From NCBI RefSeq assembly GCF_028372415.1, contig NC_092872.1:393813853-393877852 (forward strand): a DNA stretch of 64,000 bases, read 5' to 3'. This DNA is from Notamacropus eugenii (Eukaryota; Chordata; Mammalia; Diprotodontia; Macropodidae). The translations under genes and the position numbers were made by a program. A model generated the notes under the pieces. That model was not told the DNA's origin. It made no database searches and was given only the letters and a program-made list of their open reading frames with translations. The stretch's first letter is position 1. Each line of letters starts with the position of its first letter. Below, piece after piece: positions 21,501 through 34,689 of this stretch.

Positions 21501-23324
21501 TCTTCCTTAGAAACATCAAAGGAGGAGGAGTGGATGGGTAAAGGTAAAGATTTTGGGAAAAACAAGGGAAACTGATGGAATTCGTGTTGAATGACCTTAG
21601 TTTTCTACATACAGTAAGAAATGAAGTCATCTATAAAGAGTAAGGAGTGAAATGGGAGGTGGGATCGGAAGTTAGGGACTTAAGTCAAATGGTATAGGTT
21701 TGGAACAGTCCCTTATGGAAATGTGATAGGTAGATACAAGAGATGTATAAAAAGGATTGTTGAGTAGTAAGAGGGGGACCAAAAGACATAAAATTGACCA
21801 ATGACAAGACTCACAACCCGTGAAACAGGAAGAAAGATAGTAGGATGAATGGCATTTAGTCTACTAAGTTTCCAGTTTCTTATGCTATCTTATAAAGAAA
21901 TTAAACTGCCCAGTTAACAAGGTGTGGAAGCTAGGGTCACTCTGGAAAGTGTTAGGAAAGAAGAAGGGCAACCAATTGTTTCTGGGCTAAAAATCACATA
22001 GAATCTAATAAAACAAGAAGATATATATCTGTTGGTTGCATTTAGGGGAAATACCAAGTGGAAGAAGTGGGATGAATTTAATGACTTCTTCAAGTGCTTT
22101 CATTTCTAGTGTTTTTATCTTTTCTGCACTTTTCAGAGTGTCACCAGCATTAATACTTTTCTTCCTACTGGAAAGAGTGAAATAATCAGGAGTCTCAAAG
22201 AGCTAGGGACCTCTAACTATGGATTTTCTTATAAAAAAACAAGTGCATCATTCATTTGTCTCCTTGGTTCACAATTTATGGTCACAGAGGATCAAGGAAC
22301 AAGCATATGTCCAGAGGATAAAAGAAGTTGTGCATATTGTATTATTAGATATTATACTGATGGCTATGAACTCTCTCATTCCTAAGAATCCATTCATGTT
22401 CCAAAAGAGGAAACTGACTACAATATTCTCAAGCTTTCACCTACTAAAGACTTAGAGATAGTTGGCTAATTAAGAAGAAAAGTCAGCAGATAAGTTCAGA
22501 TGTTATGGAGAGGAAGCAGCGCTTTGAGTTTGTGCCTTCCTTTCAGAGCCAATAGTAAATTTTTTTTTCAAATTAAGCATCTTAGAAGTAGGATGAGAGT
22601 AAAGTACAATAGTTTGGGAAATTATTCCCTCAGTATTTGGGATACATTAAAAATCCTGATGTTTGCAGTAGCCAGAGGTCATGAAAATATTGATTCAGTG
22701 AAGAATTGTTTTTCACCTAAGAGTGGAAGTCTGCTGGTTTCTAAAAGTGCTGCTCATGGCTGTAGGCCCTTTCACACACACCTCTAACATGGCAGGAATT
22801 AAGTTGTTGCAAAACAAACAAGCACTCATGAATAGGTTACATTGCTGAAAGAACTGAATACATCTATTGCTTAACATTCTCAAGGAGTTAGTTCTGTTTT
22901 GTGACTTGAGCCTGTTTCCAGATACCTTGGCAAGAGCTGCACACTGCTTACTACAGGGATGGTAAGTTACACTAATACCATAGGGAAAAACGGATTTATT
23001 CACTAGGAGGCCCTATTAAGTGAACATCTGTTAACTGTAAAAATCCCATGCACCAAATGGGAAAATATAATGAAATTCAGAGCATTTAAACAAATTAAAA
23101 TCATAAAATACCAGTGGGCAGAATAGCTGTGCATTTCACTATTCTGTAATTTACATGGAGACTTGGAGCAATGCAAAAGAAAACAGGAAGATTTAAGATT
23201 ATTTACAGTGCAAACTGAATGTTGTTATCCTTTCATTTAGAGGAAAGCTTCAAGTCAGAGAAAAAAATATCCTTGATGAGGAAGTTAATATAAAAAGTTT
23301 CCCAGCTGAGATCTTGCTCAATCC
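21501..23324. other. Unassigned DNA
   Basis: No confident repeat or gene in 1.8 kb. 21510-21860 is purine-rich and could be very old LINE 3' UTR. Open frames at 22219-22455 and 22500-22787 show no recognisable domains. Confidence 0.4.
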
Positions 23325-23890
23325 AATTCAACAAATATCATAAGAACCTATGGTGTGCAGGGTATTATGGTAATATTTGGGGAGGGACATAGTTTACATG
23401 AGACAAGGATCCTCATAGCACTTAAGGGGATATGACACGTGCACAAACTACTATCATGAAAAAGAAGATATGTTAAATGAATTGCAGAAATATGAAACAA
23501 AATATGAAGTCCAAGGAAGATAAGTTAAAGGAACCAAGGAAGGTGACATCTGAATTGCATCTTTAAAGACTAAGAACACAGTAAGAGTTGAAAATTAATA
23601 AGAGCAGTTCAGGAAAAGAGAAACAGCCTGAGCAAAGGCATGTAAGTAGGAAAGCAGAAAGTGTATGAGGGGGCAGATGAGTTTAATTTGACCAACAAAT
23701 AGAGTATGTGGTGAGGAACTATGAAATGAGATGAAGTTTAAATGGCATCATGGGGCCCAATTATGGAGGACCATGAATGTTGAATAATAGGGATTGAACT
23801 TTACTCAACAGACAATAGGGAACCATGGAAGCTTTTTGAACGGAGAAATTAGATGGCCTGACCTATATGTTAGTTGGTCCAGAAATAGAA
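23325..23890 (-). mobile_element. L2-type LINE 3' end
   Basis: Reversed tail (TCAACAAATATCATAAGAAC), then 3' UTR to coding: CAATAGGGAACCATGGAAGC, TTTTTGAACGGAGAAATTAG. Confidence 0.65.
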
Positions 23891-25639
23891 ATATGTTTGA
23901 GGAAAGAAGTGCAGCTCTTGCAGGGTCAAAAGGCCTATTCAGAGTCTCAAAGTCCAAAAGAGAGGAGAAGACTAAGACGTTTTACATAATTTCTCGAGGG
24001 AATTTCTTTAGTCATTTGGTATGAAGATATAAGATGTAAGAAGGCATAAGATATAAATGAGGGTATAAGATATCTTGCATGATGGATATATTGAACATGG
24101 GAAACTATGTCTGTGTAATATTCAGGGTATGCCCACAGGTCTAGAAATTCACTTTGCTCTGTTCCTCTGGAGTTGAAGTATGACCTTCTCAGCAGCCAGA
24201 TAATAGGTCTGGTTTTCATCTTGAACATAGCTTCCATCTTAGAGTCAGCTGCAAGAAGAAAACACAGGTTAACTAGAGCAAATAGATCTATGAGGATAGG
24301 ATGAGGTCAGTTTGGTATCAATAATGCATAAATTCCTGTGACTCTTTGGATATTTATTATATTAATATCTGCATGATTCAGGAGTGACATTAGAGTTATT
24401 TAATCTCAAGACTATCTATTCCAATTTCCTATAGGAGAAAAGGAAGTGTGCATGTAGGGGAGTTAACAAGGGATGTGAGGAATGATAAAGGGGTCAAAGG
24501 CACTTAGAACATGTGAAAAACAGTGATTATTGTCAGGTACATATAAATGGAATAGGATTCTTGAAAGATGGGCTTCTGCCCCATCTCTTACAGTGCTCTA
24601 ATTGGAGACCTAGCATCCCTAATTGTACATCAAGGTCTGGTTACTATAGTGGAGAAGGAAGCTGTATATCAGAGGGCAGAGGGTAAAGCTTTTAAATAAG
24701 GCCTCTTTCCCAGATGCCTAAGCAAGAAATTGGAACAGAAATATACTGCAGAGCTAAAAAGTCTAAAAGTGCCTCTTAAATCTTCACTACAATTACCATA
24801 ATACAGAATAATAGATCCAATACTATTTTTAAAAGCTTTTGAAGGTTGCAAGAAGCAGCCATAAATTGTGGGTTGCAGAAAATCTGTAACTGTAGTTTTT
24901 CAGAGGCTTTTATTTAAATGAAAGAAAGAAAGGATCTCTAATGAAACCAGAGAGGAATAATAAGGACCACTATAAAGTAACGGGAATGTTTACGTGGCTT
25001 TGGAGGTGCAAAGAAAGTGTAAATGATTTTGAGTGTATGCTTATTTCAAAAATCAGATTCTCCCTGCCTGCTATATTTGGTGACAATCAGGTAAGTTCAG
25101 TTTAGTAAGCTATTTGTGACTATGACTGTGGAGGGAGGAAATGAGAAAAGAAATGGGGAAGTAATCTGAATAATATTTGGATTGTACAGAACTTGGGGGA
25201 AGAATGGAGAGACATACTGACTTTCTTCCTCCCTAAATCTTCCTCCCCCTTTCTCTCATTGCCTCTTCCCTCCACCTTATTTCTGACTACACCATCTTTG
25301 TCTTCCTGCCTCTCTTACAGCCAATCATCCAACAAAGTTTAAAAATGTATCTTGCATTCATACCATACTTTCCATCTTTCCTCTTAGGCAAGTTGTAGAT
25401 TGGCTATGTTTTATACATTTATTGAAATTGTTTTAGATCTTTCATACAATATAGTCCATATCCTATTTTTTCAAACCACTGAGCCTATATGTCATCTCAT
25501 TTCTGTTGGCCATGTTAAAAGACATTTGTACGTGCATGTATGTGTGCATTTGTGTGTGCGTGGTTTCAGCTTTGTTTATCCTACAAAGGAGAATAATTTT
25601 ACTTATACTACATTGCCCATTCTCCACCTATAAAAATAC
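23891..25639. other. Unassigned DNA
   Basis: No gene or confident repeat recognised, apart from pyrimidine-rich sequence at 25200-25330 that may be decayed L2. Confidence 0.4.
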
Positions 25640-25915
25640 CTACTATCCTCCAAGACCCAGACCAAATTAGAACTATTTTCATCTGTCACAAGTAGTCTCT
25701 CTTTTGAACTCCTAATATTTTGTTTATACTACACATAAAGTAGATGATGTAATATTGTGCCATGCATTGTATCTATATGTTGGACACCTCGTTTTCTATA
25801 GGGCTATAAGCTCCTTAAGAACAGGGATAATACTTTATTCATCATTGCTTAACCCTTGTATTCTTGTGCATTCCAGATGATTAATAAATATTTGTTGAAT
25901 GACTGAATGAGTCAA
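25640..25915 (+). mobile_element. L2 LINE 3' end
   Basis: Forward L2 3' UTR: TCCTCCAAGACCCAGACCAA, GGCTATAAGCTCCTTAAGAA, CAGGGATAATACTTTATTC, ending ATTAATAAATATTTGTTGAA and a GACTGAATGAG repeat. Confidence 0.8.
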
Positions 25916-26639
25916 TGTTGGGATTTTTTTATGTGAGAACAATCTAACCCAAGAGCTGCATGGTTGCCTGAAGAATCACAACAGATCTACACTGTATTGG
26001 GCCCATTTGCCTTTAGCTAGTTTCATGTGATCCACTTAAAAAAACTGGACTAAATTGTGAGGTATTAGGTGTCATCTGGTAGATCAATTTGTTACTGGGT
26101 CTCATGGCTGAGGAAAGATTTAAGACACTCTTAAATTTGCCTCTGGGAAACCTTAGTGTAGAGCCGCTGACAAGGATTTGTGGTCATGTAGCAAAGTGGC
26201 CACTGTGGCTGAACAAATATTGACTGTGAGACTTCTCTTAAGTTCCTGTTTCTTCTATAAATTTTTTTTTTATAAATCACTCAGGAGTACTTACTTTTTT
26301 TGTACTGCCCTTCTACAGTGCCACATTATTGAATCCCAAATCACATTTGCTTATTGGGTTCCAATACCATCCAGTTTTATCTGATTCTCAGTCAATGGAA
26401 CAGTTCAATGAGTAGCTCTAGAGAACATGAGAAGTGGAAAAGCAGACTAAACCCTTTAAGCCTTCTTCAAAAGAGGAAAGAAAAAAATTGATGTTCCTTT
26501 ATTTTACATCACACTCACTTCCCACTGATTCCTTCTGCCAACAGAACTCTCCTTGTAGCAAAAAAAAAGTGAACTAATAAATCAACACATTACTCTGCCT
26601 TAAAATATAGGTCCCATTCTGATCTCCATGTTATATCTC
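25916..26639. other. Unassigned DNA
   Basis: No gene or repeat recognised. Confidence 0.4.
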
Positions 26640-27235
26640 TGTCAAGAAGCAAGAGGTACATTTCATTATCTCTCTTTGGAATTCATGATTGGTTACTTCA
26701 TTTGACCAGAGTTCCCCAATCTTTCCATGCTATATTCTTGTACATTATTTGTAGTCATTGTGTATATGTACTCCTGTTTACTTCATCCTGAATAAGTTCA
26801 TGAAAACCTTTCTCTGATTTCTTTGTATTTTATTATTTCGTGTGGCATTATTTCATTATATTTGTGTACCACATTTTTTAACAATTATTCTTCAGTTGAT
26901 GGGTACTCAGTTTGTAGTTCTTTGCTCTTATAAAAATGATGCTATAGATATTTTTGCATATGTGGGGCTGTTCTTTATGTCTTTTGATCTTCTTAGAGAA
27001 TATGTCCAGTAGTAGCATTCCAGGGCCAAAAGGTATATACAGATTAGTGACTTTTAAAATATAAATCTAAATTGTTTTCCAGAAGAGCTGAATCAATTTA
27101 CAGATTTACCAACAGTGCATTATTGTACCTGTCTTCTCAAAGGCCCTTCTACTTTTCAAAATTTTGTCTTTTGTTATTTTTGCCAATCTCATGATTGTCT
27201 TTTTCAGCATTCTTACATTTGTCATACTCGAAAGC
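26640..27235 (-). mobile_element. L1 3' region fragment (marsupial type)
   Basis: Decayed reverse L1 3' sequence: TCAGTTGATGGGTACTCAGT, AAATTGTTTTCCAGAAGAGC, TTACCAACAGTGCATTATTG; homologous to 28.0-28.4 kb. Confidence 0.65.
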
Positions 27236-27399
27236 AAAAACTCTAAACTGTAGGTCAAGATTGATAAACATAGTCATATGATTTTTTTTATAGGAACACA
27301 ACTTAGAATAAAAAAGTGAAAATAAGAAGACTGAAATAAAATCAGGTTTCTAATTCCTTATGAACAGAGCAAGGCTTCACAAGTCAACTTAGGAGAGAA

Positions 27400-27530
27400 A
27401 ATGTTGGACTTTGAGCCAGACGACCTAGAGCTGAGGTGTGATCTTGTCACTTTGTACTGGCTCTATGGATCTTGGAGAACTCATTTCATATTTCTAAGGT
27501 TCCATTTCCTCTTTTATACAATAAAATAAT
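27400..27530 (+). mobile_element. MIR SINE
   Basis: Forward MIR: GGACTTTGAGCCAGACGACC, TTCCATTTCCTCTTTTATAC. It abuts the 3' end of the HAL1-like element. Confidence 0.6.
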
Positions 27531-28958
27531 CTCTTTATTTTAAATAAACATTTTCTTTTTTCCAATTACATTAAAAAGCATTTAACATTCATTTTAAAAA
27601 ATGAGTTCCAAATTCTCTTCCTTTGTCCCTTTCCTCACCTCTCACTGAGGAGGCAAACAATTTGATATAGGTTATATGTGTGCAATCATACAAAACACAT
27701 TTTCATATTAGTCAGGGTATGAAAGAAAGCAGACTCCCAAAAACTGTAATAAAAATAAAGTAAAAACAAATATGCTTTGATCTGCATTCAGACTGCATCA
27801 GTTGTTTTTGTGCAGGTGGATAGAATTTTTCATTATGAGTCCTTTGGAACTGTCTCGGATCGTTCATTGTATTGCCAAGAATAGCTAGGTCATTCACAGT
27901 TGATCACCTACAATATTGTTGTTACTATGTACATTGTTCTCCATGCTGTGTTAACTTCACTTTGCATCAGTTCATGTAAGTCTTTCCAGGTTTTTTTTTT
28001 TCTGAAATCATTGCTGGTCATTTTTTTTATGGCATGATGATATTCCACCACAATCATATAACACAACTTGATCAGTCATTTCCTGATTGATGAGCATCCC
28101 ATCAATTTCAATTCTTTACCACAACAAGAAGAGCTGCTATAAATATATGTTTTTACATAAAGATCCTTTTTCTTTTCTTTTAGATATCTTTGGGAGACAG
28201 ATCTATTAGTATAATTGTTGGGTCAAAGTTATGCCTAGTTTTGTAGCTCTTTGGGCATAGTTCCAAATTGTTCCCCAGAATGGTTGGATCAGTTCACAAC
28301 TCCATCAATAGGGCTTTAGTGAGGTAAAATAGTGTACCTCAGAGTTGTTTTAATATGAATTTCTATAATGAATAGTGATGTAGAGTATTATTATATGGTT
28401 ATAGGTAGCTTTTATATCTTTGTCTAAAAAAGTGCCTACTTATATCCTTTGACCATTTGTCACTTGGGAAATCACTTGTATTGATAGAAATTGTGCACTA
28501 AGTTCTCTATATATTTGAGAAATGAGACCTTTAACAGAAACTTGTAAATATTTTTGCAGTTTTGATTACTATATCCTATTTCCCCCATTTATCCTCTTCT
28601 TTTTCTTCTTTCATCCTGTTGCTCCTTAAACGTGTTTTGCTTTTGACAACCATCTTCCTTCAATTCAATTGTCAATTCCTTGACAATTTATCTTCCTTCT
28701 ATCAGTTCCCCTCCACTGCTCTTATCACCTCATACCTCCCTATAGGGTAAAATAGATTTCTACACCCAGCCAAGTGTGTATGGCTTTTTAAGGCAGTTCT
28801 GAGGAGAGTAACATTAAAATGTCATCTGCCACATTTACTCCAATGTGAAAGCTCTTTTATGTGAGATAATTTACTGTATTCTACCCCTTCCTTCCCCCTT
28901 ATCCCAGTGTATCCCTCTTTTTCACCTTTTAAGGAATCATAGTCAACTAACACCTGCT

Positions 28959-28960
<2 letters not shown>

Positions 28961-29049
<89 letters not shown>
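28961..29049. repeat. (CT)n(TA)n compound microsatellite
   Basis: About 65 bp of CT repeat followed by TA repeat, just 3' of the ORF1 relic on the element strand. It is in the same place as the (GT)n blocks of the other two HAL1 copies. Confidence 0.9.
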
Positions 29050-29056
<7 letters not shown>

Positions 29057-29149
29057 TACTCTTTCTAAGTGTCCTAATAATGACAAAGTTCTTAAGAGTT
29101 ACAAGTATCATTTTCCCATGTAGGAATGAAAACAGTTTAATCTTATTGA

Positions 29150-30271
29150 ATCTCTTATGACTTTTTTGCCTGTTTACTTTTTAATCCTTCTCTTGAGACT
29201 TGTATTTGAAAGTGAAATTTTCTATTCATCTCTGTCCTTTTCATCAGGAATGCTTGAGTCCTCAATTTCATTCAGTTTCCATTTTCCCCCTGAAAAGTTG
29301 TGCTCAGTTTTGCTGATTATTGGATGCATGATTATTTCCTGTTATGCTTGCTTCTTTCCCCCCTGTAATATCATATTCGAAGCCTTCTGATCCTTTAACG
29401 CAGAAGGTGCTAAATCTTGTGTTATCCTATTGCTCAACAATATTTGAATTATTTCCTTTTGCTGCTTGGGATATTTCTTCTTACACTGGGAGCCCTGGAA
29501 TTTATCTATAATATTTCTGGGAGTTTTCATTTTGGGATCTCTTTTAGAATGTGATTAGTGAATTCTTTCAACTTCAGTTTTACTCTGTGACTCTAGTATA
29601 TCAGGGCAGTTTTCCACGATAATTTCTTGAAAGGTGGTGTCTGTACTCTTTTTATTATTATGGCTTTCAGGCAGTACAATAATTCTTCAATTGTCTCTCC
29701 TTTATCTATTTTCCAGGCCACTTGTTTTTCCAGTGAGATATTTCACATTTTCTTCTATTTTTCATTCTTTTAGTTTGATTTTATTGTTTCTTGATGTCCC
29801 ATGAAATCAGCTTCCACTTAACTAATTCTAATTTTTAAGGAATCATTTTCTTCAGTGAACTTTTGTACCTTTTCCCCCATTTAGCCAATTCTATTTTTAT
29901 GAAGTACTTCTTTCAGTGGATTTTGTGCCTCATTTACTATTTGACCTATTCTATTTTTAAAGGGTTATTTTTTTCAGTATTTTTTTAATGCCTCATTTAT
30001 CAAACAGTTGACTTTTCTCCTCTAATTTTCTCGTGTCACTTTCCTTTCTTTCCCCAATTTTTTCTTTACCTATTTTATTTGATTTTTCAAGTCCTTGTTG
30101 GGCTCTTTCAGGAATTTTTTTGGGGGACTTAGACCAATTCACATTTGTCTTTGTGGCCTTGGATGTAGTTTTTTTCACTTTGTTGTCTTCTTTTAAGTTT
30201 GTGCTGTGATCTTCCCTGTTGGCATAGTAAATTTCTGTGGTCAGGTTCTTCTGTGGTTGTTGTTTGCTCAT
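29150..30271 (-). pseudogene. ORF1 relic of HAL1-like copy 3
   Basis: Starts with ATG at 30271 (MSKQQPQKNLTTEIYYANREDHST...). The first 92 residues are Lys/Glu-rich, as in marsupial L1 ORF1 N-termini. The C-terminal domain is recognisable at 29342-29530 (PRNIIDKFQGSQ...NRITQDLAPSALKD), which matches the conserved end of ORF1p. The middle is frameshifted and carries stops. ORF1p is an RNA-binding trimer that coats L1 RNA; this copy cannot make it. Confidence 0.7.
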
Positions 30272-30955
30272 GTTTTTTCCAAATCTGTTTCTTGACTTAT
30301 AATCTTATGTTAAAGTTGAACTTCTGCTCCTGGCATGGGGGGGACACTGTTTCAAGCTTCAGGATTTTCATGTTGCTATTTTCAGAGATAGTTCTGGTGA
30401 GCTATAATTTTTGGTCTTTCAAGGTGATATGATTTATGGAGAGGTGTATTTGCTACTCTCCTGCCCTATGCTCTGGTCTATGAGTGATCACGAAACACTC
30501 TTTTCCACCCTAGAACTCTATCCAGAGTCCATGTTCCTCTTAATGCTCTGCTTTGCTTTGGGAATGCAACCCAGAACTGCATATGGACAGTGCAACAGAA
30601 TTCTGCAGTCAGTGCCAGCAAAGGGTCCCCTGTAATATTCTTCTGGCTAGCTTCTGACTCCTTTACCCATGGGCTGCAAGCTTTGGAAGCCAGTAACCCG
30701 CAGATTCAATCACCCCAAGGCCCACTGATAGCTTGCTGGACAGGTACTGTGCTGGGCTGTGTTCTACTCTCACACTAGTGAGACAGTCATTTCTTGCCAA
30801 CCTTCTAAGCTGTCTTGGGCTAGAAAACTGTTTCACCCTGTCATTTTATTGGTTCTGCCACTTAAGAATTCATTTTGAGATGTTATCTTAAAAAGTTGTT
30901 TGGAAGAGACTTTGGGAAGGCTCAGGTGAGTCCCTGCCTTTACTCTACTGCCTAT

Positions 30956-31859
30956 GGGGATGATAGTCAAAGAAAACGGAGAAGACCTCTGTACTTTTAT
31001 GGAGTAAAATGAACAGATCTAAGAAAGCAGCTTAGAAAGAGTTTAGAACTCTTATTATTTTAATGACAAACTTTAAGTTCAGAGAATTAAAGTTGAATCA
31101 TGTCCCCCAGTTCATCCTAGAGAGATGATAGACTTAAAATTAAGAATAAGATTGAAATTTTGTATGTGGCTAGTGGGGAGTATTAGTTTTGGTGGATTAT
31201 GCATGTTTGCTGTGAGAGCTTTTTATTTTGTTTTTTTTTGGGGGGGACCAGTAAGAGGAAGAGATAAATGTTTATAGAGCAAAGGAAAATTTTAAAATAA
31301 AAAGTAAATGGAAATTATAGCAAAAATTTTGCAGCAATCTGAATTTTGTATGATTTTAATTACCAAGCTTGATACAGCAAACAGCCATGAGAATGTACCT
31401 CTCCCCTTTCTTTGCACGGTGGGAGTATGGAGGTGGATTATAACATTTACTGTCAGATTTGATTGGTATATTGGCTCATTTTGCTGAACTACTATTTTTA
31501 CTCTTCTACTTTAATTCCTTGTTATAGAGAATGACTCTCTAAGCAGGGGAGAAAGAGAGTCATACACAAAATTGAAGGTAAACTAAAAACTAAGGATGTC
31601 AATAAAATTTTAAAATGGAGATTTTATTCTTATGAGCTTTAAATTAAACATCTATGTATGTCTATGCATATATACACACTATATATATATATAAAATCAT
31701 TGCAGAGCCATAAAATTATATATCTATATAAACTATCATTAAATTAATATGTGCCTATGTATATATGTTATTTTTAGTATTAAAGAGAATATTAATCTGT
31801 TATATCATTGATATGAATACACTTTTTAGTGATGAAAATTATAACTCATCCACTGACTC
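30956..31859. other. Unassigned AT-rich DNA
   Basis: No gene or confident repeat recognised; a short (TA)n lies at 31681-31694. Confidence 0.4.
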
Positions 31860-32445
31860 TTGCCTATATCGTTCCATAAATCATTAATAGGTGGTTGACC
31901 TTCCTCAAGGTTTTTTAACATTATATGAGGACTAATGGGTATTTTTTGTCTGTTATCTCTGTATTTCTCTAAATGACCAATCTGCTTCTTTTTCCTATAC
32001 ATAGATGTTTATGATGATACCTTCTGTGTGCTTCTCACATTCGGTTTGTCATTGGTAATATGCTGTAGCCTATTTACACCCATCATGCATCTCTGTACTA
32101 CTCTTTGGGAGATCTACAGTCGATTTTTTTTATAGACTGTGATATTTCATCATTCAAAGTTATGTAGCATTGTTGAAAGAATATTGGTGTTACAAAGGTG
32201 AGTTTTTGTTTTAGGGAAAATGTTGTAGTTGGTGAAAATGCTGCATAATTTCCCAAATGAAGTCTAGCATTGTCTTCTTTTGGTTCAAGTGTGAGTTTAG
32301 TTCATTGTCTTTCTGAAGTATCTGTCCAAGATCTCTGTACAGTACAGATGGCTGCACATTATGATTTATACAATAGATATTCTTTGTTCCCTAGATCATT
32401 CCTTTTTTAGATTGGTAGGCCTATATTTTGTGTATATTTTTGAGT
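31860..32445 (-). mobile_element. RTE LINE fragment, post-RT region
   Basis: On the minus strand a decayed frame reads DLGQILQKDNELNSHLNQKK and then FNNAT, matching the RTE segment after the RT active site (YLGQ...DNEL...LF..TVLPALLYGSE). Stops and frameshifts throughout. Confidence 0.55.
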
Positions 32446-32449
32446 GATT

Positions 32450-32560
32450 CAACTCAATTCAATAAATATTTATTAACTAGTGAGGCACTATGCTGAGGTT
32501 ACAAAGATTGTTATAAAAAAGTTCCTACCTGCCCCTTGGAGCTTTTTTTTAACTTTACTA
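32450..32560 (-). mobile_element. L2-type LINE tail
   Basis: AATTCAATAAATATTTATTA then CTAGTGAGGCACTATGCTGA, a reversed L2 3' end. Confidence 0.65.
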
Positions 32561-32870
32561 GGACATACAAAATTTCTAGTATAAAAATTATATTTTTCAT
32601 ATGTAAATAAACTCAAAGTAATTTGAGGAGACTGATGGCATTAACAACTGAGGGAAAAAGGCAATATTTAAAGGAGGAAGTGAAAGAAGTTGAATAAATA
32701 AAAAATGTTGCCTTGAAGGTAGATGTAAAAATTAAATAAATCTACAAGGTGAACTTGTATTTTCTGAATGGAGGAAGAATTGACATGACATGGAGGATAG
32801 CTTTTCAAAATTCATGGGAGAGAGGGGGTAGAATGCCAAATTTAGGAAGTAGCTATTAATTTAGTTTGAA

Positions 32871-32991
32871 CAGAGCAGGCCTGAAGGCCACATGTGGCCC
32901 TCTAGGTCCTCAAGTGCAGCCCTTTGACTGAATCCAAACAGAACAAATCTTTTTCTTAAAAGGATTTAAGGCCACAGATTCCCCATCTCTA
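32871..32991. mobile_element. Foldback hAT-like MITE, partial copy
   Basis: Shares AAGGCCACATGTGGCCCTCT, AGGTCCTCAAGTGC and CCCTTTGACTGAATCC with the complete element at 46461-46663. One arm is largely lost; the right end keeps GATTCCCCATCTCT, like the terminal GGTTCCCCACCCCTG. Confidence 0.7.
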
Positions 32992-32999
32992 GACTAGAA

Positions 33000-33758
33000 G
33001 GTGGCACACATGATGGCTACTAATATAAGAGGTTTGGGGAGGCTGATTAGAGCCAGAATGTGATAGCCCCTCAGATCCAAAGTTGAAAAGTTTTCTTTGT
33101 GTCTTCAAAGAAACAGGGAACCTTATTAGGCTTTACAGCAAGAGAATGACATGGTCAGGCTTATTATAACTTAGGAAGATTGTTTTGGCAGATGAGGGAA
33201 AGACATATTAAAGGAGGCGAAATGCTGAAAGCAGGGAGAGGAATTAGGAAGCCATTGCAATACTCCAGATGAGAGATGAGGAAGACCTGCACTATCACAG
33301 GGACTACAGTGTACACAGAGAGAAGAATGATGTGACAAGAAGGGAGAGGGAAGAATAAATGATGACTCAGATAATGAACTTGGTTGACTTGAAGAACTGA
33401 AATAGGGAAGTTGGAAAGAGGTACAGGTTTAGGGGGCAAAGATGCTGCGTTCTGTTGTAGACAAGTTGAATTTTAATTTTTGATGACACATACATCAAGG
33501 GAAGGTTGGTCAGTAGGTAATATGTATGATAGAATTCAGGAGAGAGAAGAAATGAACATAAAGATTTGGAAATCATCAGTGTTGAGATGGTAATTAAACC
33601 CATGAGAATATCTGAGACAACCAAGTAAAGATCATAAAATAAAAAGACTGCCTAGTATGGTACCTTGAGGAACACTAGTGCTTAGTGTATGAAGTTGGAT
33701 GATGAACGAGCAAAGAAGATCCAAACTGAACCATGTGCTGTCAGATAGACAGACAGAC

Positions 33759-33814
<56 letters not shown>

Positions 33815-33887
33815 AAGAGAATGAAAGAGAAGAAGAGATGACATAGGAGAGAGGAGAGAAGAGAAGAGGAGAAAGAGAGAGAGAAAG

Positions 33888-33945
<58 letters not shown>

Positions 33946-34105
33946 GCGAGATGAGTTTATGGAAGCCATAGAAGAAGAGAATTTCCAAGAGGCAAGTTTG
34001 GCCAAAAATATCAATATTTGAAGGAAGATTAAGTGTCCTTTAGACTTAGCAGACAGATTATTTGATAACCTACGAGAGATCCATTTCAATGGAATGGTGA
34101 GATCA
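33000..34105 (-). mobile_element. L2 LINE fragment interrupted by a purine microsatellite
   Basis: Reversed L2 3' UTR to coding: ACAGCAAGAGAATGACATGG, GGCAGATGAGGGAAAGACAT, GCCATTGCAATACTCCAGAT, then ...ACCTTGAGGAACACTAGTG. In translation the minus strand shows the SHLEYCNGFLIPLPA block of L2. A large GA-rich tract at 33741-33955 sits inside. Confidence 0.7.
33741..33955. repeat. (GACA)(GATA)(GA)n compound repeat
   Basis: GACA and GATA units, then about 50 bp of GA, then mixed GAGAAGAG and (GAGACA)n. The long serine/leucine frames on the opposite strand are artefacts. Confidence 0.95.
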
Positions 34106-34249
34106 AAATTATCATTGTGATGTGTTGAAAAGCCAGTGGGTAGTGAGGAAATATATGCTAAGAGAAGACAACTCTTCCTACAAGCTTGGCTATGAAGAGG
34201 AAGAGAGTTATAAAACGTCTTGCTGAGATACGTTCAGGGAATGTTGTGG

Positions 34250-34450
34250 GGTTTCAGATCAGAATACAATCAGCACAATGTCATTTCAAGCAAGAATATC
34301 TAAATGGCCTCATTATCTAAAGGGAATCCTTCTTCCATTTAGACTTGACATTGACATCCCCCATGATGGAAGCAAATATTCATCACTTTGTTTTGCCATG
34401 CTTGATATTAATACTCAGAGTATCATTGAATAAAGTACTTGTTACTGTGA
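34250..34450 (-). mobile_element. RTE LINE fragment
   Basis: Resembles 51340-51520: TACAATCAGCACAATGTCAT, then CTTGATATTAATACTCAGAG; an old RTE piece covering the RT active-site region. Confidence 0.5.
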
Positions 34451-34597
34451 AAAAGAAACTGCCCATGAAATAATTTCTTATATTTCTGAAAAACAGAACA
34501 AAACTATATGATAGACTTTGACTGCTGACCTAGTTTATATTCTTCCTCATTTGCAAATTAAAAGAGTTTTTGAATCAATGTATATATACATATATGC

Positions 34598-34640
34598 ATA
34601 TGCATGCATGTGTGTGTGTGTGTGTTGGTATGTGTGTGTA
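34598..34640. repeat. (TG)n microsatellite
   Basis: Imperfect TG repeat. Confidence 0.85.
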
Positions 34641-34689
34641 GTCTATGGTAATTTAGCCTTATGGATAGATGAGTATATGTGGAGGTAGG

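Larger units (their letters stand above)
27535..30955 (-). mobile_element. HAL1-like (half-L1) retroelement, copy 3
   Basis: About 3.4 kb on the minus strand: a 5' UTR (30955-30272), an ORF1 relic (30271 to about 29150), a simple repeat directly after ORF1, then a long 3' UTR to 27535 that shares the L1 3' sequence seen at 13.6, 26.6 and 38.8 kb. No ORF2 sequence lies between ORF1 and the 3' UTR. That is the layout of HAL1, the known ORF1-only derivatives of L1. The alternative is an L1 with ORF2 deleted. I could not identify a target duplication. Confidence 0.65.

Noticed and set aside
33632-34089. Long Ser/Leu-rich frames on the minus strand
   Set aside because: They are translations of the (GA)n-type compound repeat at 33741-33955.
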